This document shows, piece by piece, positions 28,116 to 38,051 of a stretch of DNA of 64,000 nt. Source of the DNA: an uncultured Lachnospiraceae bacterium (GTDB lineage: Bacteria; Bacillota; Clostridia; Lachnospirales; Lachnospiraceae); NCBI GenBank assembly GCA_947626915.1, contig CANQUA010000002.1, positions 1 through 64,000 on the forward strand, given 5' to 3'. The notes below the pieces were generated by a model that was not told where the DNA came from, did no database searches, and saw nothing but the letters and a program-made list of their open reading frames with translations. Position 1 is the first letter of the stretch. Each line of letters starts with the position of its first letter. Both the position numbers and the translations under genes were made by a program.

Positions 28116-28625
28116 ATGGCATTATTGGAGACATGGCGGAATATGGCCTATGGCGAGGGACTGGACGCAAAGCAGAAAGAGAGAATGTGGGAAGGCTATT
28201 TCGCCATTGAGAAAGGCATTTATGAGCAGATCCTGGCGGAGCCGGAGAAAGCGGTCGAGGGCACGGTCAGGGAACTGGCGGAGAAATACAATACGGAGAT
28301 TCTGATCATGACCGGTTTTCTGGACGGCATCAACGAGAGTCTGAAGGGCTACGAGAATCCGATCGATACCATGGAAGAGGATACGCCGGTGAAGATCGAG
28401 ATCGATCCGGAGAAGCTGTATTACAATATGGTCGCGGCTAAGGCGGACTGGCTTTATAATCTGCCGGCGTGGAACGATATCTTAAGCGAGGAGCGGCGCA
28501 AAGAGCTGTATAAGGAGCAGAAAGCGTCCGGCACCATCCGCAAAGCGCAGAAGATATTCCCCAACGACCCGTGCCCCTGCGGCAGCGGTAAGAAGTATAA
28601 GAAGTGCTGCGGCAGAAACAAGTAG
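28116..28625 (+). CDS. SEC-C zinc-motif protein
   Basis: 169 residues. The C terminus [21 protein letters not shown] is a SEC-C zinc site, as at the end of SecA, where it binds SecB or ribosomes. The remaining 145 residues are acidic and helical ([37 protein letters not shown]) and match no enzyme I recognise. The start follows AGGAAGGAAAGAGAC. It has its own promoter and a terminator, so it is a single-gene unit. It may be a ribosome- or translocase-associated factor; that is inference. Confidence 0.85.
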   Translation: MALLETWRNMAYGEGLDAKQKERMWEGYFAIEKGIYEQILAEPEKAVEGTVRELAEKYNTEILIMTGFLDGINESLKGYENPIDTMEEDTPVKIEIDPEKLYYNMVAAKADWLYNLPAWNDILSEERRKELYKEQKASGTIRKAQKIFPNDPCPCGSGKKYKKCCGRNK

Positions 28626-28633
28626 GATCCTTT

Positions 28634-28667
28634 AAGGCAGAGGCATCGTTCGGATGGGCTCTGCCTT
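28634..28667 (+). terminator. Terminator after the SEC-C gene
   Basis: AAGGCAGAG pairs with CTCTGCCTT over a 16-base loop, followed by TGTTG. It lies just before the ribosome site of the next gene. Confidence 0.65.
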
Positions 28668-28685
28668 TGTTGTGGGAGGCAGGGA

Positions 28686-29447
28686 ATGGACGCGTATACG
28701 GCGCTGGCGTCGGTTTACGACGAATGGATGGACAATGTGCCCTATGAAGAGTGGGCGGAGTATCTGTGCGGGCTTCTGGCGGATTACGGGGTGAAGGACG
28801 GCCTGGTTCTGGAATTGGGCTGCGGCACCGGAAATCTGACGGAGCTTTTGGCGCGCCGCGGTTACGATATGATCGGGGTCGACCAGTCGGAGGCAATGCT
28901 GCAGGCCGCCATGGAAAAGCGCGCCCGGTCCGGCCTGGACATCCTGTATCTGCTTCAGGATATGAGAGAATTTGAGCTTTACGGAACCGTGGCCGCCGTC
29001 GTCAGCCTCTGCGATACCATGAATTATCTGACGGAATATGAGGATCTGGTGGCGACCCTGAAGCTGGTCAATAATTACCTGGATCCGGGCGGCGTGTTTA
29101 TTTTTGATCTGAATACGCTTTATGAATATCGGAATGTGATCGGCCAGGATACGATCGCGGAGACAAGGGAGGATTCCGGCTTTATCTGGGAAAACTATTT
29201 CGACGAGGAGAGCCGGATCAATGAATACTGCCTGACTTTGTTTCTGCAGGAAGAGGGCGATCTGTACCGGCGCTGCGACGAGGTGCATTATCAGCGGGCC
29301 TATGAGCTGGAAGAGATCCGCCGTGCGGCCGCACAGGCCGGTATGGAGTTTGTGACGGCCTACGACGCGTTTACGAGGGAAGCGCCGGGAGAAGAGAGCG
29401 AGCGCATCTATGTGATCCTGCGGGAGCGGGGGAAAAAGCTTCCCTGA
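28686..29447 (+). CDS. Class I SAM-dependent methyltransferase
   Basis: 253 residues. The SAM-binding glycine motif is in LVLELGCGTGNLTELLARRG. The acidic loop is IGVDQSEAMLQAA, and motif II is near VVSLCDTMNYLTE. PGGVFIFDLNTLYEY is the post-motif strand. The pattern fits the methyltransferase_25/11 group, many of which are annotated only generally. The substrate cannot be told. The start follows GGGAGGCAGGGA. Confidence 0.88.
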   Translation: MDAYTALASVYDEWMDNVPYEEWAEYLCGLLADYGVKDGLVLELGCGTGNLTELLARRGYDMIGVDQSEAMLQAAMEKRARSGLDILYLLQDMREFELYGTVAAVVSLCDTMNYLTEYEDLVATLKLVNNYLDPGGVFIFDLNTLYEYRNVIGQDTIAETREDSGFIWENYFDEESRINEYCLTLFLQEEGDLYRRCDEVHYQRAYELEEIRRAAAQAGMEFVTAYDAFTREAPGEESERIYVILRERGKKLP

Positions 29448-29610
29448 CGGGCGGGAGAAACAGCGGAAAGTACAGCGCGGGGGGCACAGCGAAATCACAG
29501 AGACAATCACAGCGGGAACTACAGAGACAATCACCGGGAACGGGAATACCGGAACGAAAAAGACAGAACCGGAAACGGAGCATGACAGCCAGGAAAGGGG
29601 TTGAACCGAT

Positions 29611-30492
29611 ATGAACGATTATATAATCCGCGCTGCGGCCGCCGGCGGGCAGGTCCGCGCGTTTGCATCCACCACCAGGGATCTGGTGGAATATGCCAGG
29701 CAGGCCCATAATACCAGTCCGGTCGCTACCGCGGCGCTGGGACGGCTGCTTACGGCCGCGGGAATGATGGGAAGCATGATGAAAGGGGAGAACGATCTGC
29801 TGACGGTCCGGATCCAGGGGGACGGTCCCATCGGAGGTCTGACCGTGACGGCGGATTCCAAGGGAAATGTCAAAGGCTATGCGGTGAATCCCCAGGTGAT
29901 GCTGCCGCCCAACGCCCAGGGCAAGCTGGACGTGGGAGGCGCGCTGGGGGTCGGCGTGCTCAGCGTGATCGAGGATATCGGCATGAAAGAGCCTTATGTG
30001 GGACAGACGATCCTGGTCAGCGGAGAGATCGCCGAGGATCTGACCTATTATTACGCCACGTCGGAGCAGACGCCGTCTTCGGTAGCGCTGGGCGTGCTGA
30101 TGAACCGGGACAATACGGTGCGGCGGGCAGGCGGCTTTATCATTCAGATGATGCCGGGAGCGTCGGATGAGGCGGCTGCTGCGATCGAAGAGAAGCTGTC
30201 GGGCATTACCTCTGTGACCGCGCTTCTGGACCGGGGGATGACGCCGGAGGATATGCTTCGGGAACTTCTGGGGGATTTGGATCTGGAGATCACGGACCGG
30301 ATGGAGACGCGCTTTTACTGCGGCTGCGACAAAGCCAGGGTGGAGAAAGCCCTGATCAGCATTGGGCGGAAGGATCTGCAGGAAATGATTGACGATGGGA
30401 AACCGGTGGAAGCCGGGTGCCAGTTCTGCGGGAAGAAATATACCTTCCAGATACCGGAGCTGAGGGAGCTTCTGGCGAAAGCGGCGCGGTAG
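29611..30492 (+). CDS. hslO: Hsp33 redox-regulated chaperone
   Basis: 293 residues, the usual length. The N-terminal domain includes AHNTSPVATAALGRLLTAAGMM and GGLTVTADSKGNVKGYAVNP. The zinc switch near residue 235-268 has all four cysteines: FYCGCDKARVEKAL and GCQFCGKKYTF. Under oxidative stress these form disulfides, and Hsp33 then holds unfolding proteins. The start follows AAAGGGGTTGAACCGAT. A 14-base direct repeat (29497-29510 and 29521-29534) lies in the 160-base gap upstream. Confidence 0.96.
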   Translation: MNDYIIRAAAAGGQVRAFASTTRDLVEYARQAHNTSPVATAALGRLLTAAGMMGSMMKGENDLLTVRIQGDGPIGGLTVTADSKGNVKGYAVNPQVMLPPNAQGKLDVGGALGVGVLSVIEDIGMKEPYVGQTILVSGEIAEDLTYYYATSEQTPSSVALGVLMNRDNTVRRAGGFIIQMMPGASDEAAAAIEEKLSGITSVTALLDRGMTPEDMLRELLGDLDLEITDRMETRFYCGCDKARVEKALISIGRKDLQEMIDDGKPVEAGCQFCGKKYTFQIPELRELLAKAAR

Positions 30493-30603
30493 CGGTCTGA
30501 GGGCGGAGCCGGGGTCCTAATAGGGCAGCGGCGCGGCGGGGTATTCTGAAAGAGCGGCCGGCAGGAGAATCGTCCGGAAGCGGAAGCCGCGTGAAAAACG
30601 AAA

Positions 30604-30627
30604 AGAGCCATCCCTGCGGGTGGCTCT
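30604..30627 (-). terminator. Terminator of the cold-shock gene
   Basis: AGAGCCATCC pairs with GGGTGGCTCT around a 4-base loop. On the minus strand it is followed by TTTTC, so it fits the end of the minus-strand cold-shock message, and it also separates the convergent hslO gene. Confidence 0.75.
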
Positions 30628-30688
30628 GAATCGTAATCATGCACGGTGTGTCTGTATTGATACTACATAAATAAAGGTACACTGCTGA

Positions 30689-30889
30689 TTAAAGTTTTGT
30701 TACATTGGTAGCCTGTGGTCCTTTCGCGCCTTCTACTACGTCGAATTCAACAGCGGCGCCTTCGTCCAGGGTCTTGTAGCCTTCCATGTTAAGACCTGAA
30801 TAATGTACGAATACGTCTTTGCCGTTCTCGTCACAGATGAAGCCGTAACCTTTTTGGTTGTTAAACCACTTAACTGTACCTTTGCTCAT
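30689..30889 (-). CDS. Cold-shock protein (CspA family)
   Basis: 66 residues, a single cold-shock OB fold. RNP1 is [12 protein letters not shown]2 is VFVHYS, and the N terminus is GTVKWFNNQ. It binds single-stranded RNA and DNA and melts RNA structure. The start at 30889 follows GGAGGTATCATC; a longer frame upstream is leader sequence. It has its own strong promoter, with a leader of only about 50 bases, shorter than the classic cold-induced cspA leader. Confidence 0.96.
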   Translation of the reverse strand: MSKGTVKWFNNQKGYGFICDENGKDVFVHYSGLNMEGYKTLDEGAAVEFDVVEGAKGPQATNVTKL

Positions 30890-30944
30890 GATGATACCTC
30901 CAAAATGAAATAGTGTGGCTGTTGCAAATAACGCAACTGCACTA

Positions 30945-30973
30945 AGAATAGCATAATTGTAAAATAGTGTCAA
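30945..30973 (-). promoter_or_regulatory. Strong promoter of the cold-shock gene
   Basis: On the minus strand, a perfect TTGACA (30968-30973), 17 bases, TATTCT (30945-30950). Confidence 0.85.
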
Positions 30974-31056
30974 ATATTTTCATGTAAATATTCGAAAAAG
31001 TATTGAATTAAGTACAAAGATTTTAGGAACGGAAGGACGAAAGGGGGGAATACCTC

Positions 31057-31608
31057 GTGAAATGGCTGAACGTATGGCGCCACTTTGCAACCATTACAGA
31101 GCATAAGCTGTTGGTGATGCGGAATTGTTTCCGCGTCGGGCTGTACCGTCAGGGGCTTTTGCACGATCTGTCGAAATATTCTCCGGAGGAGTTTTGGACC
31201 GGCGTGAAATACTACCAGGGGACCCGCAGCCCCAACGCGGCGGAGCGGGAGGAAAAAGGGTATTCCCTGGCCTGGCTCCACCATAAAGGGAGAAATAAGC
31301 ATCATTTTGAATACTGGCTGGATTTTTCGCTGGGGGAGCCGAAAGGGCTGGTCGGGCAGAAGATGCCGGTGAATTACGTGGCGGAGATGGTCATGGACCG
31401 GATCGCCGCCTGCCGGGTCTACCGCGGGAAGGAGTATACCGATTCCAGTCCCCTGGAGTATTATACCTGGGAGAGGCCCCATGTGAAGCCGGTGATGCAT
31501 CCGGATACCAGCCGCCTGCTGGAGCATATCCTTATCATGCTCAGCCGGGAGGGCGAGAAGAAGACGTTCGCTTATCTGCGGTACCTTTTGAAAAGGGGCG
31601 CCTATTAA
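31057..31608 (+). CDS. DUF5662 family protein (HD-like motifs)
   Basis: 183 residues. The segment GLLHDLSKYSPEEFW gives an H-D pair. Histidines recur in LAWLHHKGRNKHHFEYW, and TWERPHVKPVMHPDTS follows. The layout resembles small metal-dependent HD-type phosphohydrolases, but no reaction is established to my knowledge. The GTG start at 31057 is supported by AAGGGGGG; no in-frame ATG is suitably placed. There is no signal peptide. The gene stands between the divergent cold-shock gene and a ClpP-like gene. Confidence 0.8.
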   Translation: MKWLNVWRHFATITEHKLLVMRNCFRVGLYRQGLLHDLSKYSPEEFWTGVKYYQGTRSPNAAEREEKGYSLAWLHHKGRNKHHFEYWLDFSLGEPKGLVGQKMPVNYVAEMVMDRIAACRVYRGKEYTDSSPLEYYTWERPHVKPVMHPDTSRLLEHILIMLSREGEKKTFAYLRYLLKRGAY

Positions 31609-31727
31609 CGTCTGTGAAAAACGGCGCGGCGCTGAATGATGGTATAAAAAACGGCGCTGCTATGCAAAATAGGATTGGGGCGGTCAGCGGACCGCGCAGA
31701 ACGATCATATTTGCAAAGGAGCACCCC

Positions 31728-32465
31728 ATGAACGAGAAGCAGGACGCCAAAAGAACGGCAAAAGAGACCGGACAGACGCAGGACGAAAAGCTGGAAGAAT
31801 ATGGGCAGATGACGCTGGACGGCAATGCGCGCCGGGAAAAGATCCATCTGCTGTCCATCATCGGCGAGGTGGAGGGACATGAAAACGCGCCGGGCAACAG
31901 CAAGACGACGAAATACGACCATGTATTGCCGAGCCTGGCAGCCATTGAGGATAACGACGAGGTGGAAGGACTTCTGGTGCTTTTGAATACGTCCGGCGGC
32001 GATGTGGACGCCGGCCTGGCCATCGCGGAAATGATCGCGTCGCTGAGCGTTCCGACGGTGTCGCTGGTACTGGGCGGCAGCCATTCCATCGGCGTGCCCC
32101 TGGCCGTCTCCACGGATTATTCCTTTATCGTGCCTACGGGGACGATGATGGTCCATCCGGTGCGCATGAGCGGCATGGTGATCGGCGCGTCCCAGACCTA
32201 CGAGTATTTCGAGATGATCCAGGACCGGATCCTGAATTTTATCGCCGGTCACGCCCGGATCACCTACGACCAGGTGAAGAGCCTGATGCTGAACACGAAA
32301 ATGCTGACCAGGGATTTGGGCACCGTGCTGGTGGGCAAAGAGGCGGTGGAGCACGGCCTGATCGATGAGGTGGGCGGGATCCGGGAAGCGCTGCGGAAGC
32401 TCCATCAGATGATCCGGGAGGCCCCGCGAAGATCAGAAAGAAATCCTCATTGCAATTTCTTCTGA
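31728..32465 (+). CDS. ClpP/TepA-like serine protease
   Basis: 245 residues. It belongs to the ClpP/crotonase-fold peptidases of the TepA (YmfB) type. LLVLLNTSGGDVDAGLAIAEMI is the core motif, the nucleophile Ser is in LGGSHSIGVPLAVS, and the catalytic His is in GTMMVHPVRMSG. The N-terminal 35 residues are charged and linker-like. The start at 31728 is behind AAAGGAG; the longer frame starting at 31614 lacks a ribosome site. TepA-type genes commonly sit beside the ftsK/spoIIIE gene in Firmicutes, as here. The promoter of ftsK overlaps the last codons. Confidence 0.88.
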   Translation: MNEKQDAKRTAKETGQTQDEKLEEYGQMTLDGNARREKIHLLSIIGEVEGHENAPGNSKTTKYDHVLPSLAAIEDNDEVEGLLVLLNTSGGDVDAGLAIAEMIASLSVPTVSLVLGGSHSIGVPLAVSTDYSFIVPTGTMMVHPVRMSGMVIGASQTYEYFEMIQDRILNFIAGHARITYDQVKSLMLNTKMLTRDLGTVLVGKEAVEHGLIDEVGGIREALRKLHQMIREAPRRSERNPHCNFF

Positions 32466-32478
32466 TTTTCTGTATACT
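32450..32478 (+). promoter_or_regulatory. Promoter of ftsK
   Basis: TTGCAA at 32450-32455, 17 bases, TATACT at 32473-32478. It lies inside the 3' end of the protease gene. Confidence 0.8.
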
Positions 32479-32516
32479 AGGAAAGGAATGGGAATTGGTA
32501 AGGAGGCAGAATCGCA

Positions 32517-35500
32517 GTGGCTGGAAGGACAAGCAGCAGTAATACGGGGAACAAAAGAAAAACATCCGGCGGGAGCGCGGGGACCAGGCCGGGGGCAAAG
32601 TCAGGCGCCCGGTCCGGCGGAAGCGCGAAAGCAAATACGAAATCAGGCACGAAGCAGAATACGAAAAGCCGCCGCGTTCCCGAACCGGAACCGGAGGAGG
32701 ACGAGGATTTTCTGGTATCGGAGATCTCGATCATCGCGGTATTCGCGGTATCGGTGCTTTTATTTTTGAGCAATTTCCATCTGTGCGGGAAGCTGGGGGA
32801 TACTCTGCGCTCCGTACAGCTGGGAGTGTTCGGCATGATCGGCTATCTGTTTCCGCTGCTTTTGTTTGCAGGGACCTGCTTTCTTCTGGCGAATCTTCAG
32901 AGCGTCCGCGCCCGGTTCAAGATGATCGCCGTGGTACTGGGGCTCTGCGTGCTCTGCGGCCTGGCGGAACTGATGCTGGGAGCCGGTTATACGGAAGGGC
33001 AGAAGATCAGTGAGATCTATGCCAGGTGCGCCCAGGGCGGTATGGGCGGCGGCGCTCTGGGAGGTTTCCTGGTCATGGGCATCGGTTCCGTATTGGGAAC
33101 CATCGGAGCGTATCTGATCCTGTTTGTGGGACTGGTCATCAGCGTCGTCTGCATCACGGAGAAATCGGTGGTGTCCGCGGTGAAGCGGGGCGGCGGCCGG
33201 GCGTATCAGTACGCCAGGGAGGATGCGGACCGGCGGCGGGTGATTCATGAGGAGAAGAAAGAGGAGCGGCGGCGCCTTCGGGAAGAGAAAAAGGTCCGGG
33301 GCGTGAATCTGAATTCCACCAAGCTGGAACAGTCCCGGCAGGAAGAGGAGGCAGACGAGGGAACGGACGGCGGGGCGGAAGAGGAAGCTTACGCGGACGG
33401 CGGTTCTGCAGAGAAGCGGTATGCAGGCGGTTCCGGGGAAGCTTACGATTCCGGGGAAGAAGAGGACGCCGGCATCGCGGAGACGGGCGGCGCCGTGCAG
33501 ATCCCGGAAGTATCCCGGAAAACGGGCAGAGGCGGGAAGGCAAGGGAGAAAAAGCCTGCTCCAAGAGAATTTGATCCGGAGCTGGGCAATCAGGCGTTTA
33601 TGGACGAGCTTCTCCCGGATTCTTATAAGAACAGGAACAGGAGCGTCCGCGATCAGGCGGATGTATTTACCGGCAATATCACGCGGCCGCCGGCATACAT
33701 AGATACGGAGGACGATACGGCCCCCTTCGACGCCGAGAATGTAAGGGTGGAGGAACTGTCCGGCACATGGAACGGCCCGGAGAAAGAGCCGGACGACAGG
33801 ATTGTTCCGCTGCATCGGCAGGAAGAGGATCCTGCCGTCATGTACCGGGGCGATGATTATGAACCGTCAGAGCGCCGCGGCCGGGAGGAGCTGCCCGCGG
33901 CCGGAAGCAGGGCGGAGCGATACCGCTATGAGGATGTGACGCGGAAAGAGGACGGTTCCCGCGGTCATGCCGGGGAAGCAGGCGGAGCCTTTGACCGGGA
34001 GACCGGCAGATACGCAGAGGAAGCGAACGGAAGTTTCGGAGACGGCGATACGGAAGAGACCGGCAGCGGACAGGACCTGGAGTTCGGCGTCAGGTATGCA
34101 CAGACGGATGATTGGGCGGCGTCCGGGCGGAACGTGAAAACGGGAGCCGGCTACGGCGCGGAGGAGACTTTCCGGGCCGGAGAAGAGGATGACGGCGACT
34201 GGCAGGAGGTCAGCGTCGGAGGCCCGCCGGAGGAAAACGGCGGCGGGCAGAACGGCAGGGTTTCGGGAGAACGGGACGCCGGCCGTACGCTGACTGTGGA
34301 AGAGGGCACGAAGCGGGTCGTCACGACGACAGGCAAGATCATTGAGAGCGATACGGAACTTCTGCAGAAAAAGCTGGAGGAAAAGCGGCGGGAAGCCGCG
34401 GAGGAGAAAACAGGCGGCGTGAGCGTGCAGGCGGAGAAGAAGCCGGCAGTTAAGAAGGAATACGTTTTCCCGCCCTTGAACCTGTTGAAGAGAGAGGCCG
34501 GCAAGACCGCGTCCCAGTCCGACAAGGAGTACCGGGAGACCGCGATCAAGCTGCAGCAGACCCTGCGGGATTTCGGCGTGGGCGTGACGGTGACCAATGT
34601 AAGCTGCGGGCCGTCCGTTACCCGGTATGAACTGCATCCGGAGCAGGGCGTGAAGGTCAGCCGCATCGTGGGCCTGGCCGACGATATCAAGCTGAGCCTG
34701 GCGGCGGCGGACATCCGCATCGAGGCGCCGATCCCCGGCAAATCCGCCGTGGGCATCGAGGTGCCGAACAAGGAAAAAAACGCGGTGTATCTGCGGGAGC
34801 TTCTGGAGGACGACGCGTTTAAGAACAGCGAATCCAGGCTGACGTTCGCGGTGGGTAAGGACATCGGCGGCCAGGTGATCGTGGCGGACATCGCCAGGAT
34901 GCCCCATCTGCTGATCGCGGGCGCGACCGGTTCCGGAAAATCGGTCTGCATCAACACGCTGATCATGAGCATTCTTTACAAGAGCAGTCCGGACGACGTG
35001 AAGCTGATCATGGTGGACCCGAAGGTGGTGGAGCTGAGCGTTTATAACGGGATCCCCCATCTGCTGATCCCGGTGGTGACGGATCCGAAAAAGGCGTCCG
35101 GCGCGCTGAACTGGGCCGTGGCGGAGATGGAAGACCGCTATAAGAAATTCGCCCAGTACAACGTCCGCGACCTGAAGGGCTATAACGCGAAAGTGGCGGC
35201 CATTGGGGATGTGGAAGACGAAAACAAGCCGGTGAAGCTGCCGCAGATCGTCATTATCATCGACGAGCTGGCGGATCTGATGATGGTAGCGCCGGGCGAG
35301 GTGGAGGATTCCATCTGCCGTCTGGCCCAGCTGGCCCGCGCGGCCGGGATTCATCTGGTCATTGCGACCCAGAGGCCGTCGGTCAACGTGATCACGGGTC
35401 TGATCAAGGCCAACGTGCCGTCCCGCATCGCGTTTGCAGTGTCCTCCGGCGTGGATTCCCGCACGATTCTGGATATGGTGGGCGCGGAGAAATTGCTGGG

Positions 35501-35915
35501 CAAGGGCGACATGCTGTTTTATCCGTCAGGCATTCCCAAGCCGCTGCGCGTCCAGGGCGCGTTCGTGTCGGACAGCGAGGTATCCCAGGTCGCGGAATTT
35601 TTGAAGCAGCAGGGATTGGAGACGGAGGCGGATCCGGAGATCGAGAGCCGGATCGCCATGTCGCAGGGGGCATCGCCCAGAGGCGGCAGCGACCGGGACG
35701 AGTATTTCGCCCAGGCGGGACGATTCATTATTGAAAAAGAGAAAGCGTCCATCGGCAATGTGCAGCGGATGTTTAAGATCGGCTTCAACCGGGCGGCCAG
35801 GATCATGGACCAGCTGGCGGAGGCGGGCGTCGTGAGCGACGGAGAGGGCACGAAGCCCAGGCAGATCCTGATGACGCTGGAAGAATTTGACGCCATGCTG
35901 CGGGACGGGCGTTAG
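32517..35915 (+). CDS. ftsK: FtsK/SpoIIIE DNA translocase
   Basis: 1132 residues, longer than most Firmicutes homologues. A basic Ser/Gly-rich start leads into four membrane helices between about residues 60 and 210 (ISIIAVFAVSVLLFLSNFHL; LGVFGMIGYLFPLLLFAGTC; VLGLCVLCGLAELMLG; VLGTIGAYLILFVGLVISVV). A charged, low-complexity linker of about 400 residues follows. The motor has the alpha domain, Walker A GATGSGKS (about residue 801), Walker B in IVIIIDELADLMM and VIATQRPSVNVITG. The C-terminal gamma winged helix reads FKIGFNRAARIMDQLAEAGVV. It pumps DNA through the closing septum. The start is GTG at 32517 behind AAGGAGG. Confidence 0.95.
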   Translation: MAGRTSSSNTGNKRKTSGGSAGTRPGAKSGARSGGSAKANTKSGTKQNTKSRRVPEPEPEEDEDFLVSEISIIAVFAVSVLLFLSNFHLCGKLGDTLRSVQLGVFGMIGYLFPLLLFAGTCFLLANLQSVRARFKMIAVVLGLCVLCGLAELMLGAGYTEGQKISEIYARCAQGGMGGGALGGFLVMGIGSVLGTIGAYLILFVGLVISVVCITEKSVVSAVKRGGGRAYQYAREDADRRRVIHEEKKEERRRLREEKKVRGVNLNSTKLEQSRQEEEADEGTDGGAEEEAYADGGSAEKRYAGGSGEAYDSGEEEDAGIAETGGAVQIPEVSRKTGRGGKAREKKPAPREFDPELGNQAFMDELLPDSYKNRNRSVRDQADVFTGNITRPPAYIDTEDDTAPFDAENVRVEELSGTWNGPEKEPDDRIVPLHRQEEDPAVMYRGDDYEPSERRGREELPAAGSRAERYRYEDVTRKEDGSRGHAGEAGGAFDRETGRYAEEANGSFGDGDTEETGSGQDLEFGVRYAQTDDWAASGRNVKTGAGYGAEETFRAGEEDDGDWQEVSVGGPPEENGGGQNGRVSGERDAGRTLTVEEGTKRVVTTTGKIIESDTELLQKKLEEKRREAAEEKTGGVSVQAEKKPAVKKEYVFPPLNLLKREAGKTASQSDKEYRETAIKLQQTLRDFGVGVTVTNVSCGPSVTRYELHPEQGVKVSRIVGLADDIKLSLAAADIRIEAPIPGKSAVGIEVPNKEKNAVYLRELLEDDAFKNSESRLTFAVGKDIGGQVIVADIARMPHLLIAGATGSGKSVCINTLIMSILYKSSPDDVKLIMVDPKVVELSVYNGIPHLLIPVVTDPKKASGALNWAVAEMEDRYKKFAQYNVRDLKGYNAKVAAIGDVEDENKPVKLPQIVIIIDELADLMMVAPGEVEDSICRLAQLARAAGIHLVIATQRPSVNVITGLIKANVPSRIAFAVSSGVDSRTILDMVGAEKLLGKGDMLFYPSGIPKPLRVQGAFVSDSEVSQVAEFLKQQGLETEADPEIESRIAMSQGASPRGGSDRDEYFAQAGRFIIEKEKASIGNVQRMFKIGFNRAARIMDQLAEAGVVSDGEGTKPRQILMTLEEFDAMLRDGR

Positions 35916-35993
35916 CGGAAAATGCGGTTCCTCACACGGACGGCAGAAATATAGAAACAACGGGACTCACACTTTTAAAGAAGGAGGAAACAC

Positions 35994-37664
35994 ATGAAAA
36001 CAGACATTCAGATTGCACAGGAAGCGGACATGCTGCCGATTCGGGACGTGGCCCGGGCCTACGGGATCGCCGAGGACGATCTGGAGCTTTACGGGAAGTA
36101 CAAGGCCAAGCTGACGGACGAGCTGTGGGAGCAGGTGAAGGACCGCCCGGACGGGAAGCTGGTCCTGGTGACGGCCATCAATCCGACGCCGGCCGGCGAG
36201 GGCAAGACGACGACCAGCATCGGCCTGGCGGACGCGCTGAACCGTTTGGGAAAGAAGACCATGCTGGCGCTGCGGGAGCCGTCCCTGGGGCCCTGCTTCG
36301 GCATCAAGGGAGGGGCGGCCGGAGGCGGCTATGCCCAGGTGGTGCCGATGGAGGATCTGAACCTGCATTTTACCGGGGATTTCCACGCGATCACCTCGGC
36401 CAACAATCTGCTGGCGGCGCTTCTGGACAATCATATCCAGCAGGGCAATTCTCTGGGCATCGACACCCGGCAGGTGCTCTGGAAACGCTGCATGGACATG
36501 AATGACCGCGCCCTCAGAAATATCGTGATCGGCCTGGGCGCGAAAGCCGACGGTTTCGTGCGGGAGGATCATTTCATCATCACGGTGGCTTCGGAGATCA
36601 TGGCGATCCTCTGCCTGGCGGAGAATATGGCGGATCTGAAAGAACGCCTGGGCCGCATTATCGTGGCTTACAATTACGCGGGCGAGCCGGTGACGGCCAA
36701 AGATCTGAACGCGGTCGGCGCAATGGCCGCCCTTTTGAAGGACGCGATCAAGCCGAACCTGATCCAGACCCTGGAGCATAACGGGGCCATGGTCCACGGC
36801 GGGCCTTTCGCCAATATCGCCCACGGCTGCAACAGCGTGCGGGCGACGAAGACGGCCCTGAAGCTGGCGGACATCGTGGTGACGGAGGCGGGCTTCGGCG
36901 CGGATCTGGGCGCGGAGAAATTCATGGATATCAAGTGCCGCATGGCGGGTCTGAAGCCGGACGCGGTGGTTCTGGTAGCGACAGTCCGGGCCCTGAAATA
37001 CAACGGCGGCGTGCCGAAGACTGAGCTGGGCACGGAAAACCTGGGGGCCCTGGCGAAAGGCATCGTCAATCTGGAGAAGCACATCGAGAATATTCAGAAA
37101 TACGGCGTGCCGGTGGTGGTGACGCTCAATTCCTTCCTGACGGACACGGAGGCAGAATACGCCTATATCCGCGATTTCTGCGAGCAGAGGGGCTGCGAGT
37201 TCGCCCTGTCCGAGGTCTGGGCCAAAGGCGGCGCAGGCGGCGAGGCGCTGGCGGGCAAGGTCATCGGGACGCTGGAGACGAAAGAGAGCCATTACCATCC
37301 GCCGTACGGCGACGAACTGAGCCTGGCGGAGAAGATCGCGACGGTGGCGAAGGAGATCTACGGCGCGGACGGCGTGGACTACGCGCCGGCGGCGGCCAAG
37401 GCTTTAAAGCAGATCGAGGCTATGGGCTTCGGGCGGATGCCGGTCTGCATGGCGAAGACCCAGTATTCGCTGTCGGACGATCCGAATAAGTTGGGCCGCC
37501 CGTCCGGATTCCGGATTAATGTCCGCGACGTGTATGTGTCGGCGGGGGCCGGTTTCGTGGTGGCCATCACGGGTTCCATCATGACCATGCCGGGACTTCC
37601 GAAGAAGCCGGCGGCGGACAATATCGATGTAAATGAAGACGGAAAGATCGTGGGACTGTTCTGA
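35994..37664 (+). CDS. fhs: Formate-tetrahydrofolate ligase
   Basis: 556 residues, full length. It makes 10-formyl-tetrahydrofolate from formate, THF and ATP, feeding purine and formyl-Met synthesis and, in acetogens, the methyl branch of CO2 fixation. The ATP site is [20 protein letters not shown]. Other conserved blocks are [45 protein letters not shown] and [22 protein letters not shown]. The start follows AAGGAGGAAACAC. It is alone between ftsK and the cell-wall genes; no other one-carbon gene is adjacent. Confidence 0.97.
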   Translation: MKTDIQIAQEADMLPIRDVARAYGIAEDDLELYGKYKAKLTDELWEQVKDRPDGKLVLVTAINPTPAGEGKTTTSIGLADALNRLGKKTMLALREPSLGPCFGIKGGAAGGGYAQVVPMEDLNLHFTGDFHAITSANNLLAALLDNHIQQGNSLGIDTRQVLWKRCMDMNDRALRNIVIGLGAKADGFVREDHFIITVASEIMAILCLAENMADLKERLGRIIVAYNYAGEPVTAKDLNAVGAMAALLKDAIKPNLIQTLEHNGAMVHGGPFANIAHGCNSVRATKTALKLADIVVTEAGFGADLGAEKFMDIKCRMAGLKPDAVVLVATVRALKYNGGVPKTELGTENLGALAKGIVNLEKHIENIQKYGVPVVVTLNSFLTDTEAEYAYIRDFCEQRGCEFALSEVWAKGGAGGEALAGKVIGTLETKESHYHPPYGDELSLAEKIATVAKEIYGADGVDYAPAAAKALKQIEAMGFGRMPVCMAKTQYSLSDDPNKLGRPSGFRINVRDVYVSAGAGFVVAITGSIMTMPGLPKKPAADNIDVNEDGKIVGLF

Positions 37665-38051
37665 GCGGCCTGTAGCGTGAAGGGCCCGGAACGTTCCAGC
37701 GGCCGGTGAAAGGGGAGCGCTGTACGCGGGAATGCCATCTTTCCGCGGCTGGTCCGGCGGGGCGGAGGGATCCGGGAGAAGACCGGTTCCGGGCCGTTCC
37801 GTTCCGGAAAACGGCGGCGGAGATGCGGACGGACCGGCAGCGCTCCTTTTCTGTCCGGGGAACGGGATTCCGGCGGTGGGGATGGATTCTCCTGCGGAAA
37901 ACGTCGGCGGGGATGCGAACGGACCGGCAGCGCTCCTTTTCTGTCCGGAGAACGGGGGCACAGCCGTGCGGATGGACTCCCCGCGGGAAACGGCGGGACC
38001 GGCCGGGCGGGTCGTGAATATGATAAAACATAGGATAGATGGAGGTTTTGC
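37665..38051 (+). repeat. 387-bp gap with a 90-bp tandem repeat, before murE
   Basis: Two near-identical units lie at about 37805-37894 and 37895-37984. Both contain ACGGACCGGCAGCGCTCCTT-like sequence (37830 and 37920, offset 90 bases), then TTTCTGTCCGG and a GATGGA block; the second unit fades at its 3' end. Several frames stay open across this GC-rich stretch, but none has a convincing start or family match. A weak TATGAT lies near 38018, and the ribosome site of murE (GGAGG) ends the gap. Confidence 0.75.

Noticed and set aside
29448..29610. Short direct repeats (14 bases, 24-base period) before hslO as a CRISPR-like array
   Set aside because: Only two copies, with spacers too short. No cas gene is in the window.
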